A stretch of DNA of 5,374 bases from DAOTUB01 sp034437455 (lineage in GTDB: Bacteria; Chloroflexota; Anaerolineae; B4-G1): contig DAOTUB010000193.1 in assembly GCA_034437455.1 (NCBI GenBank), positions 1 to 5,374 on the forward strand, written 5' to 3'. The translations under genes and the position numbers were made by a program. The notes below the pieces were generated by a model, which did no database searches, was not told the origin of the DNA, and was given only the letters and a program-made list of their open reading frames with translations. This document shows, piece after piece, positions 1 through 5,132 of this stretch; within the stretch, counting starts at the first letter, position 1; each line of letters starts with the position of its first letter.

Positions 1-1
1 G

Positions 2-517
2 GGCGAACTGGTCGGGATCGTGACCCGCCACGACCTGGAGGTGTTCCTTTCCAAGGCCGGATCGCCTGGGGTCATCAAGCGGCAGCATCGCGTGGATCGG
101 GTGATGGGCTGCGACGTGGTGGTGGTGCCTCCCGATTGCCCACTGGAAGAGGCGGCCAGCTTGATGGTCAAGCACAAGATCGGCAGCCTGCCGGTGGTGG
201 GGGATGGACAACTCGTGGGCATCATCACCGAGACCGATATTTTCAGCCAGTTCGCGACCGTGCTGGGCGGCGGAACCGGCTCGCTCCGGTTGACGGTGCA
301 GGTGCCCAACGTCCCTGGTCAACTCGCCGAACTGGCCGGCCGCATCGCGCGACTGGGGGGCAACATCTGCTCCGTGGTCGCCTTTGCCGCCGAGCGGCCC
401 GAGCGGATCAACATCACGCTGCGGATCGAGAGGGTGGGGCGCCAGGCGGTGCTGGAGGCGGTCTCGGATCAGGCGGAGCTTGAGGTGCTCCACGTGTGGG
501 GCGGCGAAGGAACGTAA
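2..517 (+). CDS. CBS-CBS-ACT domain protein, 5' end missing (AcuB-like architecture)
   Basis: The reading frame is open from the first bases of the window, so the start and most of the first CBS domain lie outside; 171 residues are visible. Residues 1-18 (GELVGIVTRHDLEVFLSK) are the tail of a CBS domain, with the typical G-h-h-T-x-x-D signature. A second CBS domain spans about residues 31-85 and ends in the same signature (GIITETDIF). An ACT domain follows at about 92-165 (LTVQVPNVPGQLAELAGRIA, then a GGNI turn). CBS pairs generally bind adenine nucleotides and ACT domains bind amino acids or other small effectors, so this is probably a soluble ligand-sensing regulatory protein. No catalytic domain is visible, but one could precede the window. 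The architecture resembles AcuB-type proteins; the real ligand and target cannot be read from the sequence. It ends with TAA and converges on the DinB gene across 30 nt. Confidence 0.88.
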   Translation, partial: GELVGIVTRHDLEVFLSKAGSPGVIKRQHRVDRVMGCDVVVVPPDCPLEEAASLMVKHKIGSLPVVGDGQLVGIITETDIFSQFATVLGGGTGSLRLTVQVPNVPGQLAELAGRIARLGGNICSVVAFAAERPERINITLRIERVGRQAVLEAVSDQAELEVLHVWGGEGT

Positions 518-547
518 CCGGTTATTCCACTGCCTCACACAGTACAG

Positions 548-1000
548 CTATCGAGCACAGGCGGAGAATAACTGCCTCAGATGCTCTTGCAGGTGGCGGT
601 CGTAATCCCGCACCAGATACTCCAGGCTGACCGGGGCGTTCTGGCCTATCCTCAGCGACCGCTTCAACTCCTCCTCTGGAATGGACGATGCCACGTGGGC
701 CAGGTGTATGTTGTAGGCTTTCCAGAGCGCGATCAAGTCTATCCAGGATGCCTGTTGGTATTTCTGAACCGCTACCCAACCCTCCTGTTCGTAGCCTGGA
801 AAGATCGCATCCTCTGTCAATTGCGCGTTTACAAATCGCCGGTGGTTGTTGGCGGCGGAATCGATCAGATGGCCAAGGACCTCTTTCGCCGACCACTGGC
901 CGGGGGCTGGGCGGCGCTCGCTTTGGGATTCTGGTATCTCCAGCATCTGTTGTGCGGCAGATTCAACCGTTTGCCGCAGGTCTCGAACAACGTCTTGCAT
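548..1000 (-). CDS. DinB family protein (putative metal-dependent thiol transferase fold)
   Basis: This 150-residue protein has the usual DinB/YfiT-superfamily length (about 150-170). The family is a four-helix bundle carrying a divalent metal on three histidines. Visible landmarks are PGQWSAKEVLGHLID at residues 33-47, with H44 the likely first ligand, and YDRHLQEH at 133-140, giving H136 and H140 as the second and third ligands. The full triad is therefore present. Some family members are glutathione, mycothiol or bacillithiol S-transferases or hydrolases; many have no known function, and the substrate here cannot be assigned. The ATG at 998-1000 is preceded by AGGAG (1010-1014 on the minus strand) with a 9-nt spacer, which supports this start. 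The gene begins 30 nt after the PP-loop gene stop on the same strand with no terminator visible between them, so co-transcription is likely. Confidence 0.87.
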   Translation of the reverse strand: MQDVVRDLRQTVESAAQQMLEIPESQSERRPAPGQWSAKEVLGHLIDSAANNHRRFVNAQLTEDAIFPGYEQEGWVAVQKYQQASWIDLIALWKAYNIHLAHVASSIPEEELKRSLRIGQNAPVSLEYLVRDYDRHLQEHLRQLFSACAR

Positions 1001-1030
1001 AGGTTTCTTCTCCTAAAAGTAGTATTCCAA

Positions 1031-2155
1031 CTAAACCATCATTGCGTGTATCTTCTTCCGCGCCATCGGCTCGACCGTCCATACCTCCGACAGCTCCCCA
1101 TCGCGGCGCACCTCGACGCGCACCGCAGGCTCGCCCTTGCCATCGGAATAGCTGGCCGTGATCTGCGCCGCCCGTTCGATCTCCTCCCTCGTTGGTTCGC
1201 CCGGAATCAGCGTCGTCGGGCCGGGATGGTCCACCGTCGTGAGCAGGGTTCCCTCCACGCCGCATGTCGACAGGTAATCGTTCTCGCGCTCGTGCCGTCC
1301 CACGACCACCTTGCAGCCGGAGGGAAGGCGCAGGTGCCGCCCCACCGCCAGGAGTTGCGCTTGCCTGGGGGTCAGCGACTTGTCCCCTTTGCGATCTAAA
1401 AAGTCTCGCAGGCGGCGAGAATAGGTCCGGTCGATCAGGTAGCAGCAGCCGCCCGAGGGCTGGGCGTAGTCGGTGATGCCGAACTGCTCCGCCAACGCGA
1501 TCTGCTCCTTGCGACCTCTGCCGCTGATGGCGTACAGTTTCTCTCGGTCCACCCAGCCCCGTCGTTCCGGCACGGTCGGTTCGAGGAGTTTGGCCGAGAG
1601 CGGCCGGAGCAGATAGCCTCGCAGGCCGCTTTCGCGCTCGACGGTGTTGAGCGTGGGCCGCATCTGGCTCTTGGGCCGTTGCCCGCTCACCTCACCGGTA
1701 AAGATAAAATGGTGGTCGTGAGACTCCATCCACGCTTTGGCCTGGCGCAGCAAAAAAATGCGGCAGTCCACACAGGGGTTCATCCCCGAACCGTATCCGT
1801 ACCGGGGATTAAGCACCACCGAGATGTACTCGTCGGGGACGGCGATGATCTCGAGCGGCGCTCCGAGCGTCAGTGCCGCGCGCTCGGCGTCGGAAAGCTT
1901 TGCGATCGGCTCGCGCCCGGCTGCCTGATTTCGCTCAAAATAAGAAAAACCCGTGCGAAAGTGCAGCAACGTGACCTGGATTCCTTGATCCAACATAATT
2001 CGAGCGGCCAGGGTGCTATCCAACCCACCCGAAAACATACCTACGGCTTTGATGGATTTGTCGGTGTTTGCCGGGGCATCAGATGAAAAACGGATAAACG
2101 GATAATCTTGGCTCTGATGGGCGTTGCAATTATCGTCAGATCCTTTTATAGACAT
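1031..2155 (-). CDS. PP-loop ATP pyrophosphatase, MnmA/ThiI-related putative tRNA thiolation enzyme
   Basis: This 374-residue protein has an N-type ATP-pyrophosphatase P-loop, SGGLDS, at residues 42-47 right after strand 1 (KAVGMF). Further landmarks are NPCVDC at 126-131 (C128, C131), TGEVSGQRPKSQ at 153-164 and SGGCCYLID at 234-242 (C237, C238). PP-loop enzymes of the MnmA, ThiI and TtcA/TtuA groups adenylate a tRNA base and exchange oxygen for sulfur. The CxxC plus a later Cys could be catalytic thiols as in MnmA or Fe-S ligands as in TtcA/TtuA; the sequence alone does not decide. The region after about residue 270 may be an accessory RNA-binding domain, which is inference. It is not canonical MnmA or ThiI: no THUMP or rhodanese domain is visible. 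About 35 residues precede strand 1, and residues 18-22 are encoded by an inverted-repeat arm. The ATG at 2155 follows AAAGGA (2160-2165) with a short 4-nt spacer; no better in-frame start lies before the P-loop strand. Confidence 0.8.
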   Translation of the reverse strand: MSIKGSDDNCNAHQSQDYPFIRFSSDAPANTDKSIKAVGMFSGGLDSTLAARIMLDQGIQVTLLHFRTGFSYFERNQAAGREPIAKLSDAERAALTLGAPLEIIAVPDEYISVVLNPRYGYGSGMNPCVDCRIFLLRQAKAWMESHDHHFIFTGEVSGQRPKSQMRPTLNTVERESGLRGYLLRPLSAKLLEPTVPERRGWVDREKLYAISGRGRKEQIALAEQFGITDYAQPSGGCCYLIDRTYSRRLRDFLDRKGDKSLTPRQAQLLAVGRHLRLPSGCKVVVGRHERENDYLSTCGVEGTLLTTVDHPGPTTLIPGEPTREEIERAAQITASYSDGKGEPAVRVEVRRDGELSEVWTVEPMARKKIHAMMV

Positions 2156-2195
2156 TGTATCCTTTGGTGAAAAAATGCCCTCATCCGTTTATCCG
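2091..2195. repeat. 13-bp perfect inverted repeat bracketing the PP-loop start codon
   Basis: The left arm CGGATAAACGGAT (2091-2103) and the right arm ATCCGTTTATCCG (2183-2195) are exact reverse complements, separated by 79 bp. Each arm is internally repetitive, with CGGAT recurring at an 8-bp period. The left arm lies in codons 18-22 of the PP-loop gene and the right arm lies 28-40 nt upstream of its ATG, so in the transcript the arms could pair and enclose the ribosome binding site and start codon. No target-site duplication is visible outside the arms. It could be a regulatory fold, a degenerate copy of an intergenic short repeat, or a small insertion. Confidence 0.7.
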
Positions 2196-2366
2196 ATACT
2201 TATCTGCTGCACCAATTGAGAGAATGAACAGATCTATTTGTATTTCATTGTTCATAGATGGACAGAATACCACAGGTGAAGACAGTCGTCAACCCTCCAG
2301 GGTGCTCGGTACAAAAGTCAGGGCAAATCCGGTACAGATGACACTAATATCTAGGTGTGATTCCGC

Positions 2367-2393
2367 TATACTAATTTGCAAGGTAGGTATACT
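2367..2393 (+). promoter_or_regulatory. Two TATACT hexamers, possible -10 elements for the receiver gene
   Basis: TATACT occurs at 2367-2372 and again at 2388-2393, 21 bp apart, in the AT-richer part of the 2156-2410 intergenic region just ahead of the receiver gene. Either could be a sigma70-type -10 box. I see no convincing -35 hexamer at 16-18 bp from either: the nearest TTGACA-like match, ATGACA at 2338-2343, is 23 bp from the first. The two copies, two helical turns apart, could instead be a regulator site. Nothing else in 2196-2366 stands out. Confidence 0.3.
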
Positions 2394-2410
2394 CCGGGCG
2401 GCGGGAAAAG

Positions 2411-2794
2411 ATGGCACCAACACGTTTGCTCATCATTGACGATCACGACGAGGTACGAGAGGCACTTGAGGCTCGGCTGCGCTCTGCAGCTGGCGTCGAG
2501 GTCGTCGGCTGCACCGGCTGCTGGGAGACCGGCCTGCAGGAAGCTGTGAAGCTGGAGCCGGACGTGATCCTGCTCGAGACGAAGCGGGTCGATGGGCGGG
2601 GTTTAGAGGCGCTGCGCTGTCTGACCGATGAGTGCCCCTGGCTCAGCGTCGTCGTCCTCACCTCGTATCCCGACGCCGAGGAACAGACGAAGGCTCGTCA
2701 GGATGGGGCGGTGCGCTACCTGCTTAAGGATATCAACACGTCCCAGTTGGTGCGCGAGATTCGGGCCGCAACGCGCCCGCAGGCGATGATCTAA
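2411..2794 (+). CDS. Stand-alone response regulator receiver domain with Asp-to-Glu at the phosphorylation site
   Basis: The 127-residue product is a single CheY-like receiver of the NarL subgroup with no output domain. The N-terminal acidic pair is present (D10, D11 in LLIIDDHDEVREAL). The switch threonine T84 (VVLTSY) and conserved lysine K106 (RYLLKD) are also in place. In the phosphoacceptor strand, PDVILLETK, the position normally Asp (as in PDLILLDLNMPG of NarL) is E56, and the usual MPxMxG loop is RVDGRG. Glu at this site cannot form the normal aspartyl phosphate, and in several studied regulators Asp-to-Glu gives partial constitutive activity. The protein may therefore be a constitutively 'on' or phosphorylation-independent partner; that is inference. 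No histidine kinase is adjacent. The ATG has only a weak GGGA-type ribosome site. The gene ends with TAA, 23 nt from the stop of the convergent glycosidase gene. Confidence 0.88.
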   Translation: MAPTRLLIIDDHDEVREALEARLRSAAGVEVVGCTGCWETGLQEAVKLEPDVILLETKRVDGRGLEALRCLTDECPWLSVVVLTSYPDAEEQTKARQDGAVRYLLKDINTSQLVREIRAATRPQAMI

Positions 2795-2796
2795 TC

Positions 2797-2810
2797 GGGG
2801 AACGTTCCCC
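2797..2810. terminator. 14-bp perfect palindrome between convergent genes, possible weak bidirectional terminator
   Basis: GGGGAACGTTCCCC is a perfect palindrome in the 23-nt gap between the stop of the receiver gene and the stop of the glycosidase gene. As RNA it would fold into a 5-bp stem (GGGGA/UCCCC) with an ACGU loop on either strand. No run of U follows on either side (TTACATTCT on the plus strand), so intrinsic termination would be weak. A protein-binding site is the alternative. Confidence 0.4.
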
Positions 2811-2817
2811 TTACATT

Positions 2818-5013
2818 CTACTCTCTGCTCCCTTTCCCGCGAGAGATGAACGGGAGAAAGGTGCTGGCACGATGGGGTAGCAAGCCTATGTTTTCCAGGG
2901 CGATCTCTTGAACTGTCATCCCCGGCTCGATAGCGACCGGTATCCTGCCAGGGAGCCATCCCTCTTGTTGGACGATGAAGGTGTAATCTCCTGCTATCAG
3001 CGTGGTGGTGAATTCCCAGGAGGAGCTGACAGTGGGGCTGACCACATCATCCCCGTCCGCGCCTGCGAAGCGGAGTGTTGTCTCCGTTAATGTGATTTCC
3101 TCGGTATCCCACACGTTATCCGAGTCCTCATCTCCAAAGATGGCATTCAACTTGAAGTGAACCTCCCGCTCCCTAAAATCGAGCGTGGCGCAAGCCTGTG
3201 AATCGGTGAACCACTCCCCATAGTTGCCGATCTTGTCCCAGGCGCGGGCGCGGAAGCAATACGTCTCTCCGTGCTGTCCGTCAGCGGCGACGTAGCTGGT
3301 CGTCGTGATCTTTGCTGTTTCAGTAAAGTGTAGCCAGTCGCTCCAGGTATTGCCCGTCCCTTTCTGAACCTGCACGTCGAGGCCCCAGACGCCCGCTGCG
3401 TCGTCGCTCCCTTTCCAGGAGATCGGGATGGTGTAAGAATTGGTGGAGGTCAGGAGGGTTTGGACGGTGGCGGAGGGTGGGGTGGTGTCTGTTTCGATAA
3501 TCAAATAGGGATCGCCGCCAATAATGTATTCATTGGGATGGCTGACCAGGTTGGCGGTGGCTCCTGGCAGCGTCAGGGTATACACTCCCTTTGTCGCGGT
3601 GATGGTGCGGGTGACGCCCCGGCGATCCACCAGCGTGGCGGTGGGCAAGGTGGCGGAGTAGGCAAAGGTGAGGGAGAGGGGCGTGGCGTTCCAGAGCGTG
3701 CTCAATTTGCCCCGGGGCGTGCCCCACAGCGTCACTTGCCGCGTGCCGTCGGGGTAGGCCTGGCGGGTCGTCAGTGTAGGCGAGACCATGTAGCTGGCGG
3801 CGATCTGGTAGGCGACGTAGGCCGGGCGGAGGGAATGGTCGTTGCGGATCAGGCCAAAGTACTCGCCCATGTCGGCGTCGTGGGTGCGGAAGAAAAAGTA
3901 CTTTTCCACGCCCGAGGCCCAACTGTTGGCGTAGGATTGGATGACATAGGCGGCGGCTTCCTCCTGGGTGGCGGCCCAATCGTACTTGGCGGGATCGGGG
4001 TCCACTGAGGCATCGTCCCACATCTGTACGCCGGTCTCGGTGAGCCAGATGGGATGGTCGTCCACGTTGTACACGGTCATGCCGTCGCGGATTTCGTTCA
4101 CCTTTTCGTACACGTCGGAGGCTCGGCTGTAGAGGTGGACGGACATGACGTCGAAAAAATAATTGTTCTGCGGCGCGGCGGGGTCTCGGTTGAGGATGTT
4201 TAGCACCCACCGATAATGACTGGGATTGCCCCAGTAGAATACCCCGCCAAAGAGCACGGTGCAATCGGGGCAAGCGGCATTGGTCGCCTGGTAGCCCACC
4301 TTGAGCAGTTGGGCATAGTCGGTGGACGTGCCGGTCCAGAAATAGTCCCACTCCGGCTCGTTCCACATCTCCCAGTGCTTTACTCGATCTCTGTAGTGAG
4401 AGACGATGGTATAGACGAATCGTCCCCAGTAGTTGATCGGATCGCCATCGCCGGCAGTCCAGTCGTCCCATTCCTCGTAAAGCCCCTGGGGCGGAGCGGG
4501 GGATGCGCCTGGAGGAGCCATGAGATCTCGCCAGGGTGGAGCGAGAGAGGAATATCGTCCTGGGGGTCGGTAATTGATTGAAACTTTCTCCAGTCTGTGC
4601 GTGCCGCCTGTGGCGGCCCAGTCGGGGGTCCAAAGCAAAATACCGACGATGTTCATCCCGGCGCCGTGGAGATCGTTCACCAGCGTGTCGTAGCCGTTTA
4701 TAACCTGCGAGTCCCAGGCGCCTTCCGATGGCTCAAAGTTGGGCCAGACAAAGTCAAAGCGATCCCAGCGGGAGCCGGCGTTGTAGGCCATTTGGATGAA
4801 AGGGCGGTCAGGGTGGGGATCGTGATAGTAGGAATAGCAGGCTCCCGCCCGCCCGTCAGGATTTTCCACCGGCGGGAGAGGGGTCAGCTCGACAGGGCGT
4901 AGTCCCGTAGGGGCGTTGGCCCCTACGGGGGCGGCGATGATGGTACTGGAGAAAAGCCCCAGCAGGATCAATGAGACAAAGACGGATGACGCGGCCAACG
5001 TCCAACGGGTCAT
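2818..5013 (-). CDS. Secreted multidomain clan GH-A glycoside hydrolase (GH39/GH5-like barrel plus Ig/FN3 and EF-hand-like C-terminal modules)
   Basis: With the start at 5013 the protein has 731 residues. Residues 1-28 form a signal peptide: MTRW, then a hydrophobic core to about residue 27. A (beta/alpha)8 barrel spans about 57-405. It has the acid/base motif WEMWNEP (E219), a conserved SVHLYS strand (H293) and the nucleophile strand IWLTETG (E326); the 107-residue gap between the two Glu fits clan GH-A retaining enzymes. A beta-sandwich at about 410-505 follows, then an Ig/FN3-like module at about 510-612 (TTPPSATVQ, DVQVQKGTGNTWSDWLHF, YCFRARAWDKIGNYGEW). Next comes an SdrD-B-like module at about 615-710 with an EF-hand-like loop (D628, D630, D632, D636, E639). 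The tail ends FLPFISRGKGSRE. It probably cleaves extracellular polysaccharide; substrate and exact GH family cannot be set from sequence alone. Start 5013 is preferred over an upstream ATG at 5112 because of the AGGAGG site, the signal peptide and a promoter lying between the two. Confidence 0.88.
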   Translation of the reverse strand: MTRWTLAASSVFVSLILLGLFSSTIIAAPVGANAPTGLRPVELTPLPPVENPDGRAGACYSYYHDPHPDRPFIQMAYNAGSRWDRFDFVWPNFEPSEGAWDSQVINGYDTLVNDLHGAGMNIVGILLWTPDWAATGGTHRLEKVSINYRPPGRYSSLAPPWRDLMAPPGASPAPPQGLYEEWDDWTAGDGDPINYWGRFVYTIVSHYRDRVKHWEMWNEPEWDYFWTGTSTDYAQLLKVGYQATNAACPDCTVLFGGVFYWGNPSHYRWVLNILNRDPAAPQNNYFFDVMSVHLYSRASDVYEKVNEIRDGMTVYNVDDHPIWLTETGVQMWDDASVDPDPAKYDWAATQEEAAAYVIQSYANSWASGVEKYFFFRTHDADMGEYFGLIRNDHSLRPAYVAYQIAASYMVSPTLTTRQAYPDGTRQVTLWGTPRGKLSTLWNATPLSLTFAYSATLPTATLVDRRGVTRTITATKGVYTLTLPGATANLVSHPNEYIIGGDPYLIIETDTTPPSATVQTLLTSTNSYTIPISWKGSDDAAGVWGLDVQVQKGTGNTWSDWLHFTETAKITTTSYVAADGQHGETYCFRARAWDKIGNYGEWFTDSQACATLDFREREVHFKLNAIFGDEDSDNVWDTEEITLTETTLRFAGADGDDVVSPTVSSSWEFTTTLIAGDYTFIVQQEGWLPGRIPVAIEPGMTVQEIALENIGLLPHRASTFLPFISRGKGSRE
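4904..4929. repeat. REP-like palindrome inside the glycosidase gene (CCCGTAGGGGC-GTTG-GCCCCTACGGG)
   Basis: Two 11-bp arms (4904-4914 and 4919-4929) are perfect reverse complements around a 4-nt GTTG spacer, giving a very stable GC-rich hairpin on either strand. It is read in frame within residues 29-37 (PVGANAPTG), immediately after the predicted signal peptide and before the catalytic barrel. From memory, GTAGGGGC...GCCCCTAC palindromes are common dispersed elements in Chloroflexota and some other bacteria. Its presence inside an ORF, at a linker, suggests an insertion that kept frame. Confidence 0.75.
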
Positions 5014-5018
5014 AATGC

Positions 5019-5024
5019 CCTCCT
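5019..5024 (-). promoter_or_regulatory. Strong ribosome binding site that fixes the glycosidase start
   Basis: On the minus strand this reads AGGAGG, with a 5-nt spacer (GCATT) to the ATG at 5013. It is a full Shine-Dalgarno match and lies directly before a codon series encoding a classic signal peptide. It therefore supports 5013 as the true start over the in-frame ATG 33 codons upstream. Confidence 0.8.
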
Positions 5025-5035
5025 GCCATGTGGCT

Positions 5036-5064
5036 ATTGTAACATCGGCCGCCGGAATGGTCAA
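5036..5064 (-). promoter_or_regulatory. Sigma70-type promoter for the glycosidase (TTGACC-17-TACAAT)
   Basis: Read on the minus strand, the -35 box TTGACC lies at 5059-5064 and the -10 box TACAAT at 5036-5041, with a 17-bp spacer. Each hexamer differs from consensus at one position. Transcription would begin near 5029, giving a leader of roughly 16 nt that just contains the AGGAGG site before the ATG at 5013. Its -35 box forms one half of the dyad at 5059-5077. Confidence 0.72.
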
Positions 5065-5077
5065 CTGGCGGTTGACC
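5059..5077. promoter_or_regulatory. 19-bp dyad GGTCAAC-N5-GTTGACC spanning both divergent -35 boxes, possible operator
   Basis: The 7-bp arms at 5059-5065 and 5071-5077 are exact reverse complements around TGGCG. They contain the -35 hexamers of the two divergent promoters. Five of the seven bases per arm are expected anyway from two back-to-back TTGAC-type -35 boxes, so the extra symmetry is modest. The spacing would still suit a dimeric regulator. The promoters overlap enough that two polymerases are unlikely to bind together. Confidence 0.5.
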
Positions 5078-5099
5078 TTTGCTTGGGAATGAGTATACT
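5072..5099 (+). promoter_or_regulatory. Sigma70-type promoter for the PaaI-like thioesterase (TTGACC-16-TATACT)
   Basis: The -35 box TTGACC lies at 5072-5077 and the -10 box TATACT at 5094-5099, with a 16-bp spacer; each hexamer has one mismatch to consensus. Transcription would start near 5106, leaving a leader of about 27 nt that contains the GGGAGG ribosome site of the downstream gene. It is back to back with the glycosidase promoter, with 7 bp between the two -35 boxes. Confidence 0.72.
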
Positions 5100-5132
5100 T
5101 GTTGCACACCATAGAATGGGAGGCTAGAAAGA

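Noticed and set aside
529..579. 9-bp direct repeat ACTGCCTCA at 529-537 and 571-579 near the CBS/DinB junction
   Set aside because: It is short and imperfectly placed (one copy inside the DinB gene), with no flanking symmetry or hairpin; chance is sufficient.
581..1399. Plus-strand open frame of 272 codons across the DinB and PP-loop genes
   Set aside because: It is antisense to two well-supported genes and has no domain, plausible start signal or sensible composition.
2091..2195. Reading the inverted repeat as a small transposable element with terminal repeats
   Set aside because: No target-site duplication is seen next to the arms and the interior has nothing recognisable, so only the inverted repeat itself is annotated.
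2155..2439. Possible small plus-strand gene (94 codons) in the divergent intergenic region
   Set aside because: It has no ribosome site, overlaps the receiver start out of frame, resembles no known family, and part of it is the repeat arm.
3530..4633. Long minus-strand open frame (367 codons) overlapping the glycosidase in another frame
   Set aside because: The product is Arg/Pro/His-rich with no recognisable domain, typical of an out-of-frame shadow in GC-rich DNA. The in-frame glycosidase has clear catalytic motifs.
5014..5112. Extension of the glycosidase to the ATG at 5112 (33 extra residues)
   Set aside because: The extension is not signal-peptide-like, would run through the glycosidase's own promoter and the opposite promoter, and lacks a good ribosome site. 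ATG 5013 has AGGAGG and begins a clean signal peptide.
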